A DNA stretch of 6,740 nucleotides from Patescibacteria group bacterium UBA6102. Lineage in GTDB: Bacteria; Patescibacteriota; Minisyncoccia; Minisyncoccales; UBA5738. The notes beneath the pieces are model-generated. The model made no database searches, was not told the DNA's origin, and worked only from the letters and a program-made list of their open reading frames with translations. Position numbers and translations under genes: made by a program. Each line of letters opens with the position of its first letter. Positions within the stretch are counted from its first letter, which is position 1. Where the stretch lies: contig DIWQ01000008.1 of NCBI GenBank assembly GCA_002423555.1, forward strand, positions 1 to 6,740, in the 5' to 3' direction. Positions 1 through 4,681 of the stretch are shown in pieces.

Positions 1-1216
1 CCCAGCTGTTGTAGTTGTAATTGTAGTTGTAATCCGGGCGGTAGAAAGTCGGGCGCAGGCTGGATGAAGACGACAGGCTGCCGCCGGTGCAGGACCAGGA
101 AAGCGAATCGTAGTTTCCGTCCACGGAACCGTCCAAACGGACGGAATTTTCGTTGTCGTTGATGTATTTGTCCGGACCGGCGTCCGCTTCCAAATCATCG
201 GCGGTGCCGGTGATGCTCACGCTGTCGGAAGCACTGCCGCCCGAGCCGGTGCAGGTGATGGTGTAGGTTCTGGAACCGGTGAAATTGCCCACTTGCTCGG
301 AACCGGAGGTGGCTTTGCTTCCCGACCACGAACCGCCGGCCTGGCAATTGGTGGCATTGGCGGATGTCCAATTCAAAGTAGCGTTTTGGCCGCATTTGAC
401 CTGGCCGGAATAATCAAGATTCACCGTGGGCGTGTTGTAGCCGCAGTCTTGCGGGCAGGACGCTTTGGTCTCGCCGCATTCACAGCGGCCGTCGCCGCAG
501 GAATAGCACTGCGAATCGCAGGTTTGCCATGTTCCCCAGGCGGTGCATTGTCCGCTCTGGACACAAGTTCTTCCCGAAGACCCGGAACATTCATGGGTGT
601 TTAAGACGCACTGATTTTGGCAGGTGTCAATGCAATACCCTCCGCTGCAAATCTGGCCGGAGGGACAGTCGGTATGTTCCCAGTGAGTGCAACCGTTGGA
701 ACCCATCTTGCAAATTTTGTAGCCGTTGCCGTCGCAGGTGCGCTGGTTTAACGTGCATTCATCGGTGCATTTATTGGTGCACAACTCGTGATAATTGGTA
801 ATCTGACCCCCGACAATCGTGTTCAAATCGTGCGGATTATCGCTGGGAAAAGGATAGACGCAAGGCCCCTCAAAAACGTCAATCTGGCCCATGCAGTTAT
901 CAGTTTTAACCGTCGTATAAACGGTTTGCCCGGGTTGCAAGGTGACCGTCTTTGAGTCAAACAAGGTCTGGTTTTTCAGCCACCCCACGGTACCCGTCGG
1001 AAACTGATAAACCCGATAGGAACACACGCTCACCGTCATCGGGCCGCAACTCACGTTGTTGGTCAATCTCACTTGCGCGTCCATACCGTTGCCGGCGATA
1101 TTGATCCACCCGGGAACAACACAACCGGAACCCGCCGCATCCGCCATGCCGGCGGCGGCAAAAACAAAGATAAAAACCGAACTCATTGTGAATAAAAATT
1201 TGATGGTTTTGCTCAT
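1..1216 (-). CDS. Secreted cysteine-rich multidomain protein with Ig-like and PKD-like domains, C-terminus outside window
   Basis: The frame is open from ATG at 1216 to the window edge: 405 residues with no stop. Residues 7-22 are hydrophobic after a basic N-terminus, and A-D-A at 25-27 gives a Sec signal peptidase site. Residues 31-121 form a domain with Q83-T-L-F-D and Q111-I-D-V-F-E-G, resembling a domain seen in other Parcubacteria secreted proteins (from memory). Residues 146-258 hold 21 cysteines, including two similar units with C-x-x-x-C and C-T-x-W elements, ending in CGDGRCECGETKASCPQDC (240-258). An Ig-like domain follows (262-337: LNWTSANATNC, then TYTITCTGSGGSASDSV). A PKD-like domain starts at about 343 (EADAGPDK, then RLDGS). 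The visible end is a Tyr-Asn repeat. There are 30 cysteines in total. It has its own promoter downstream of the pilus terminator. Exact function is unknown; a surface or adhesin-like role is inferred. Confidence 0.88.
   Translation of the reverse strand, partial: MSKTIKFLFTMSSVFIFVFAAAGMADAAGSGCVVPGWINIAGNGMDAQVRLTNNVSCGPMTVSVCSYRVYQFPTGTVGWLKNQTLFDSKTVTLQPGQTVYTTVKTDNCMGQIDVFEGPCVYPFPSDNPHDLNTIVGGQITNYHELCTNKCTDECTLNQRTCDGNGYKICKMGSNGCTHWEHTDCPSGQICSGGYCIDTCQNQCVLNTHECSGSSGRTCVQSGQCTAWGTWQTCDSQCYSCGDGRCECGETKASCPQDCGYNTPTVNLDYSGQVKCGQNATLNWTSANATNCQAGGSWSGSKATSGSEQVGNFTGSRTYTITCTGSGGSASDSVSITGTADDLEADAGPDKYINDNENSVRLDGSVDGNYDSLSWSCTGGSLSSSSSLRPTFYRPDYNYNYNYNSW
9..32 (-). repeat. Short tandem repeat encoding (Tyr-Asn)n in the cysteine-rich protein
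   Basis: Two exact copies of the 12-mer ttgtagttgtaa (plus strand), itself two near-identical 6-mers ttgtaR, lie at 9-20 and 21-32. On the coding strand this gives an alternating Tyr-Asn run (residues about 397-403). The unit is a multiple of three, so copy-number changes would keep the frame. Confidence 0.7.
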
Positions 1217-1245
1217 TTTTTTAATATATTATTTTTTGCCCTTTC

Positions 1246-1274
1246 ATTATAACAAGTATTTTAGAAATTGTCAA
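1246..1274 (-). promoter_or_regulatory. Consensus sigma70-type promoter for the cysteine-rich secreted protein gene
   Basis: On the minus strand TTGACA (1274-1269) and TATAAT (1251-1246) are both perfect hexamers, 17 bp apart. The expected transcription start is about 1239-1240, leaving a leader of roughly 24 nt before the ATG at 1216. That leader is nearly all A and T (AAAAAATAATATATTAAAAAA next to the ATG in part) and has no Shine-Dalgarno at normal spacing; the GGG near 1241-1239 is too far away and at the transcript's very 5' end. A match this exact in a short intergenic gap is unlikely by chance. Confidence 0.9.
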
Positions 1275-1280
1275 GCCCAA

Positions 1281-1308
1281 AGGAAAACAAAAAGGCCGGA
1301 TGGCCTTT
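1281..1308 (-). terminator. Rho-independent terminator of the pilus operon
   Basis: On the minus strand AAAGGCC, a 4-nt loop ATCC and GGCCTTT form a 7-bp stem that runs straight into TTGTTTT. This is the classic stem plus U-tract arrangement, with an A-run on the 5' side. It lies about 65 nt after the pilin stop codon and directly upstream of the next promoter, so it would insulate the pilus operon from the cysteine-rich gene. Confidence 0.85.
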
Positions 1309-1318
1309 ATCCATCTGC

Positions 1319-1356
1319 CGGACCGCCCCCGGGATAGAATTCCCGAGGGCGGTCCG
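1319..1356 (-). other. Long GC-rich stem-loop after the pilin gene
   Basis: Arms at 1319-1334 and 1341-1356 pair over 16 positions around a 6-nt loop. In minus-strand RNA all positions pair, one as a G-U wobble; in plus-strand RNA the same position is a C/A mismatch, which favours function in the pilin transcript. It begins 17 nt after the pilin stop. No T-run follows it, so it is more likely a 3'-end stability element or part of a compound terminator than a terminator alone. Confidence 0.7.
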
Positions 1357-1373
1357 CTGCTTTAAAATTCTTC

Positions 1374-1898
1374 CTAGCGGGTAACGCAGATTTCTTTCGG
1401 ATCCGCCTCAATCGCCGTTTCGCCTTTTGACTTTGGCGAGCAAACCGTGATCCGGCCGTTGGCGTCTTGCAGAACGGTATATTCGGTGTTATATCCTCCC
1501 GAACAACCGGCATCGGCGCACGCTTTCCCGCCGACCGGGTCCGCCGGCAATTCGGAAATATAAGTCGGCACAAGACACGGCCTCAAATTCACGCCGGCAT
1601 CGCCGATAATCTGCGTTGTTGATGTCGCCGTCGGCAAGTCAATTGCGCATATCGTATCATCCGAAGCCCTGAACAAGCCCTTATTGTCCGCGATTCTTTG
1701 GCCGATGGCATTTAAGATCGCGTTGACATTGCTCACGCGCTGGGAATTGCGCCCTTGCGCGAACTGCCGCGCCGGGTTGATGGCAATGATCACCACCGCC
1801 GCCAAAAACGCGATCAGCCCAATCACCACCAATATTTCAATCAGGGTGAACCCTGATTGGTTTTGATCTTTGCTCCGTTTTTTGATTTTGCTTGTCAT
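1374..1898 (-). CDS. pilA: Type IV pilin, probable major subunit (PilA-like)
   Basis: A 174-residue prepilin with a canonical class III signal: the basic leader MTSKIKKRSKDQNQSG (16 residues) is cut before FTLIEILVVIG, with Glu at +5. The hydrophobic helix reaches about residue 40 and continues through NPARQFAQGRN, a segment recurrent in Parcubacteria-type pilins. The globular part has a CLVPTYISELPADP segment (108-121) and ends ICVTR. Six cysteines (84, 108, 127, 132, 153, 171) could make up to three disulfides. It is called the major subunit because it has the only fully canonical cleavage site in the operon and closes it; a PilE-like minor role is the alternative, since the Pseudomonas fimU-pilV-W-X cluster also ends with a canonical minor pilin, pilE. 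A 39-nt AT-rich gap separates it from the previous gene, with only a weak AAGAG as possible ribosome binding site and no clear promoter. A perfect inverted repeat spans the cleavage-site codons. Transcription would end at the hairpins at 1356-1281. Confidence 0.92.
   Translation of the reverse strand: MTSKIKKRSKDQNQSGFTLIEILVVIGLIAFLAAVVIIAINPARQFAQGRNSQRVSNVNAILNAIGQRIADNKGLFRASDDTICAIDLPTATSTTQIIGDAGVNLRPCLVPTYISELPADPVGGKACADAGCSGGYNTEYTVLQDANGRITVCSPKSKGETAIEADPKEICVTR
1838..1859 (-). repeat. Perfect 10-bp inverted repeat across the prepilin cleavage-site codons of the pilin gene
   Basis: On the plus strand, caatcagggt (1838-1847) and accctgattg (1850-1859) are exact reverse complements separated by two bases. 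In the mRNA this can fold as a 9-bp stem closed by a UUCA tetraloop, about 40 nt after the start codon. It encodes Q-S-G-F-T-L-I, so part of it is dictated by the conserved motif. The three other signal-bearing pilin genes with Glu5 in this operon do not form the palindrome at the same point. A function is not established. Confidence 0.6.
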
Positions 1899-1937
1899 TT
1901 TTTTGACTCTTATTTTTTATTCCTGGATTTTCGACCT

Positions 1938-2318
1938 TTAGAATTCCTCCCATTGAAGAATTTTAATTTTTCCGCCGGTGCGCTCGGCGGCAATCCGCAA
2001 TCGGGCAAATGAATTTTTCCAATCGGTGCGGGCGATAATTTCATAAACCGGATCGTTATCCGCGTTGATTTGCAGATCGGAACACATTTCCCAAACAACC
2101 GGCTCTTCATTTTTGGCAATTTTCAAAAGCGCTTGTTCCGCGCATCCTTTTGCCATTTCCCGCGCGACGATTTTGTTTTCGCGGGCGAGCGCGTCAAATC
2201 TGCCCCAAAACGCCGCGCGCGAAACCGACACCGCCAGCGCCATCATCACTCCCGAAACCAGAATCGCGGAAACCAGCGCGACATATCCGGCTTGATTTTT
2301 GGAAAAATTTTTCTTCAT
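1938..2318 (-). CDS. PilX/GspK-position minor pilin lacking Glu5
   Basis: A 126-residue prepilin-like protein. The short basic leader MKKNFSKNQAG (11 residues) is followed by YVALVSAILVSGVMMALAVS, a hydrophobic helix in which mature position +5 is Val instead of Glu. Loss of Glu5 is known for GspK and for some PilX proteins, which cap the filament tip, so the position and the missing Glu support a PilX/GspK role. A helical stretch (REMAKGCAEQALLKIAKNEE, 53-72) and a short C-terminal beta region follow. Cys59 and Cys79 may pair. The large alpha-helical domain of true GspK is absent. ATG overlaps the preceding TGA by 4 nt. The final codons contain a purine-rich GGGAGGAA, but no start codon lies at a useful distance, so it is probably just coding sequence. 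The next gene follows after 39 nt. Confidence 0.75.
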   Translation of the reverse strand: MKKNFSKNQAGYVALVSAILVSGVMMALAVSVSRAAFWGRFDALARENKIVAREMAKGCAEQALLKIAKNEEPVVWEMCSDLQINADNDPVYEIIARTDWKNSFARLRIAAERTGGKIKILQWEEF

Positions 2319-2722
2319 TGCGGCAAACGATAAATTGTCATAAATTTTTGAGAAAATTCCCGGCCGCCGCGGTCTTTGGCGGTCAAAACAAAACTCGCCC
2401 GCGCCAGATTTTCCGGAAATAGGCTGATTTCAAAATCGCTGACAAATGTTTGGGAATTGTTGAGCCTGTTTCCGGCAAGCATCAACGCGCCGCCGGCCGC
2501 GCCAAAGGACGCAATGCCCCTTTCCCGTTCAATTTTCGCCAGCAGAAATTCGCCTTCATGGCGCGCCATCACGCGCGCGTCGTTTTTCCCCATTGTTTCC
2601 ATTGCCGCAAAAATTCCGCCGAACAAACCGGCAAAAATCAATCCGAAAAGAAACAGATAGATCAAAAATTCCATCAAAACAAACCCCGTATTATTTTGGG
2701 CCACAGTCTGCTTTTTCATCAT
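2315..2722 (-). CDS. PilW/GspJ-like minor pilin
   Basis: A 135-residue prepilin. The leader MMKKQTVAQNNTG ends in Gly13, and the mature protein starts FVLMEFLIYL with Glu at +5. A long hydrophobic helix, rich in Phe, Leu and Gly, runs to about residue 40. Downstream is a polar helix with Arg and Glu (RVMARHEGEFLLAKIERE, 50-67) and then a short beta-rich region ending YRLPQ. This fits the PilW/GspJ class by position (after the PilV-like gene, before the PilX-like gene) and by helix composition, but it is shorter than most PilW or GspJ proteins and has no cysteine. The ATG overlaps the previous TGA by 4 nt. A second Met codon follows directly (2719), so the exact initiator is uncertain by one codon. 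Tip-complex membership is inferred from gene order. Confidence 0.8.
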   Translation of the reverse strand: MMKKQTVAQNNTGFVLMEFLIYLFLFGLIFAGLFGGIFAAMETMGKNDARVMARHEGEFLLAKIERERGIASFGAAGGALMLAGNRLNNSQTFVSDFEISLFPENLARASFVLTAKDRGGREFSQKFMTIYRLPQ

Positions 2723-4170
2723 TTGGCGGTAATTATTGATAAATAACTTTTCCCTTGGCCGTCAACCGACGCGACATACAAATAGTTTCCCTCGCAATCC
2801 ATCGCCACCCCGCCACGCCCGCCGGCCTCTCCGGGCAAACCAACGATTTTTTCTTCAACGATATTGGCCGGATCGGCGATATCCAATATCCTCAAATCCC
2901 CTCCCTGACTGGCACTTCCCGCCAAAATAAAGGCCAGATTATCTCTGATGATTATATCGTTAACACTAAATGGATCACCATTATCCGAATAATTACCCAG
3001 TAAATCTATTGATAATTTTTTATGGTCAAATAAATAGAATTCCGGCGAATTGGCAATATATGTTCTACCAAAATAAATTCGGCTACCAATTATTTTAACG
3101 GTTTTCCCATATCCCCATTTTGTCTGATCGGGAAGCAAGTTATAATCGGCGACAAAAGTCGGAGCAGATGGGTTGGTGATATCAATAATAATTAATTCGC
3201 GATTACTGTCGGCGGTTGCCAGGTACGCATAGTTGCCTTTCACATAAATACCGTTGATCTTGGCACCAACTTCAAATCTTCCGGCGATTATCGGACTATC
3301 ACGATTCTGCACATTAATAATATTTAATTCCGGACAAATATCATCTTCGCTTAATCCTAAATAAGCATAGTTGTCTTTATAAAAAATACTGACACCCGTT
3401 TTTTTGCAATCATTGCCACCAGCATCTTTAAGCTCCAACGCAGAAACAAATGCTCCGTTTCTATCGGCAATTTGCAATTGGTTAACGGAGCTTTTACCCG
3501 CCAGATAAATAAAATCATTGTCTGTCTCAAGGGCGTTTGCTTTTCCGATATCATTGCCGCTACGTTGAAACAATGATAGATTTTTGGAATCAAAAATATT
3601 GAAAATAAACAGTGTCGGGTCGGTGTTTATTGAAGTATCTTCTACCGCCACGTAGAGTTTGTTTTTGTAAGCGTTAATGCCGCTTATCGTACTGGAAGCG
3701 GTTTCCGATAAAACAGCGAAATCAAAATGTTCCACTTGCGGGTTTTTCCAGTCGCCGGACAAATTTGAATCGCAAGTGTCGTTGCCGGCGGTGCCGCGCC
3801 AGTCGGAAATCAAGGTTTGCAGGGTAACGTTTTGCCGCCGGCCGCCAAAATCCCAATCAACCGAAGCGGTGATTTTTTTGGTGAAAAAAGAATGCGTTGA
3901 CACTTCCGTCTTTTGAGTAAAAATTCCCGTTTGCGTGCCGGTGGAATTGACCAGCCGAAAATCGTCCGTAGCGGCCGCTTGCCGGTCCGCAATCATTTCC
4001 TTTGCCAAAACCAGCGCTTCGGAATTTTGGGCGGTGCCAATGTCCAGCGATTGGCCGCCGAAAGCGACCAGCACCGCGCCGGCCAGCGCGAAAACCGCCA
4101 CTGTCATCGCCAGCAAAATTTCCATCGTCAAGAAGCCAGATTGAGTTTTTTTGCCGTTGGCAGAAATCAT
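2719..4170 (-). CDS. PilV/GspI-like minor pilin fused to a C-terminal LVIVD-type beta-propeller
   Basis: A 483-residue prepilin, about three times the usual size of a PilV or GspI protein. The leader MISANGKKTQSG (12 residues) precedes mature FLTMEILLAM with Glu at +5 and a membrane helix to about residue 37. Residues 41-126 look like a PilV pilin domain (SEALVLAKEMI, then VDWDFGGRRQNVTLQTLISDW). After a linker with DTCDSNLSGDWKNP (131-144), residues 163-481 contain about seven units of 40-48 residues, each with an (I/N)xYxYLA-like strand and an (E/D)LxIIDI-like strand. The best is unit 4, NYAYLATADSNRELIIIDIT (313-332), followed by a P-S-A-P turn as in LVIVD repeats. Seven units suggest a closed seven-blade propeller. 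Cysteines are at 133, 255, 279 and 459. The start at 4170 lies 13 nt after the previous stop and gives a normal leader; the longer frame to 4293 would overlap the preceding gene. The stop TGA overlaps the next ATG. The propeller-coding DNA is AT-rich relative to the pilin module. An adhesive or sensory tip role is inferred. Confidence 0.88.
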   Translation of the reverse strand: MISANGKKTQSGFLTMEILLAMTVAVFALAGAVLVAFGGQSLDIGTAQNSEALVLAKEMIADRQAAATDDFRLVNSTGTQTGIFTQKTEVSTHSFFTKKITASVDWDFGGRRQNVTLQTLISDWRGTAGNDTCDSNLSGDWKNPQVEHFDFAVLSETASSTISGINAYKNKLYVAVEDTSINTDPTLFIFNIFDSKNLSLFQRSGNDIGKANALETDNDFIYLAGKSSVNQLQIADRNGAFVSALELKDAGGNDCKKTGVSIFYKDNYAYLGLSEDDICPELNIINVQNRDSPIIAGRFEVGAKINGIYVKGNYAYLATADSNRELIIIDITNPSAPTFVADYNLLPDQTKWGYGKTVKIIGSRIYFGRTYIANSPEFYLFDHKKLSIDLLGNYSDNGDPFSVNDIIIRDNLAFILAGSASQGGDLRILDIADPANIVEEKIVGLPGEAGGRGGVAMDCEGNYLYVASVDGQGKSYLSIITAK

Positions 4171-4183
4171 ATCGCCGTTGGAA

Positions 4184-4681
4184 TCACCGCCAATCAATGA
4201 GGCCGGATTCGCCGATTGGAATATCCGCGCGATGCCCGAAATCATCTTGCAAAACCAGGCTGACGCCCGGAGTATTTCCCGAATTTGCCTCAAAGATTAT
4301 TTCCCGGCCGCTTGATAAAACGGCGCGAGTTGACCGATTTTCAAAATCAACCGCTTCGTCATAATTTTTGTTCCGGCTTGCAAAATCACTCCCCTGAAAA
4401 ATAATCAACCTCGCGTTTTGCAAATCAAAATGAACTCCGTGCGCCGCGCCGCCGGCGCAGGATTCGCCAAAGCAAACTCCCGCGACCGCCCGGGCGCGGG
4501 CATGGCGCAAAGCAGCCAGCGCCGCATCGCGGTCGGCGGCGAACATCCAAAACCGCGCTCCGCCGGTATCCAGCGGCGCCGACAACGCAACGCAAACCGC
4601 CAGCAACGCAGCGACAACCAAGCATTCAACTGATGAAATTCCCGTCCGAAAATTATTTTTGCAACAATTGGGTGATCCCAT
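4184..4681 (-). CDS. GspH/FimU-like minor pilin (pseudopilin)
   Basis: Predicted 165-residue minor pilin that would be processed by prepilin peptidase and join the pilus tip or priming complex. A 14-residue leader ends in Gly14. The mature protein would begin ISSVECLVV, with Glu at +5, followed by a hydrophobic helix to about residue 37. The rest fits the GspH/FimT pattern: a helix rich in Ala and Arg (LRHARARAVAG, 58-68) leading into a beta-rich domain with GVHFDLQNARLIIF (82-95) and a C-terminal GESGLIDW. Cys70 and Cys75 could form a disulfide. The first mature residue is Ile rather than Phe, and the usual TLIE is replaced by SSVE, so the cleavage site is atypical. The ATG at 4681 gives the sensible leader length and lies inside pilC; an upstream in-frame Met (4732) would only add pilC-overlapping residues. 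No Shine-Dalgarno is visible. Some stretches are very GC-rich (41 of 60 bases at 4501-4560). It has the FimU position before a PilV-like gene. Confidence 0.8.
   Translation of the reverse strand: MGSPNCCKNNFRTGISSVECLVVAALLAVCVALSAPLDTGGARFWMFAADRDAALAALRHARARAVAGVCFGESCAGGAAHGVHFDLQNARLIIFQGSDFASRNKNYDEAVDFENRSTRAVLSSGREIIFEANSGNTPGVSLVLQDDFGHRADIPIGESGLIDWR

Noticed and set aside
293..801. Open frames on the plus strand at 293-604 and 529-801
   Set aside because: They lie entirely antisense to the cysteine-rich secreted protein, whose domains and signal peptide are recognisable; their translations show no family features and no promoter or ribosome site.
1299..1315. Alternative pairing gatgg/ccatc overlapping the terminator stem, as a possible attenuator
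   Set aside because: Only 5 bp and much weaker than the 7-bp GC-containing terminator stem; no leader peptide or ligand-binding structure is visible, so a switch is not supported.
1056..1337. Plus-strand open frame with a hydrophobic middle running through the intergenic region
   Set aside because: It crosses a consensus promoter, the terminator and part of the long hairpin, all oriented the other way. The hydrophobic stretch is the complement of A/T-rich regulatory DNA.
1307..1573. Minus-strand open frame overlapping the pilin 3' end and the long hairpin
   Set aside because: It is an out-of-frame shadow of the pilin gene with an Arg/Pro-rich composition, and it reads through the hairpin.
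2315..4183. UGA read as glycine (the Gracilibacteria/Absconditabacteria code)
   Set aside because: TGA ends three consecutive genes, two of them in exact ATGA overlaps with the next prepilin start, which only makes sense if UGA is stop.
4440..4459. 7-bp GC-rich inverted repeat (tgcgccg / cggcgca) inside the GspH-like gene
   Set aside because: The local sequence is extremely GC-rich and codes for Ala/Gly/Arg, so short GC palindromes are expected by chance.
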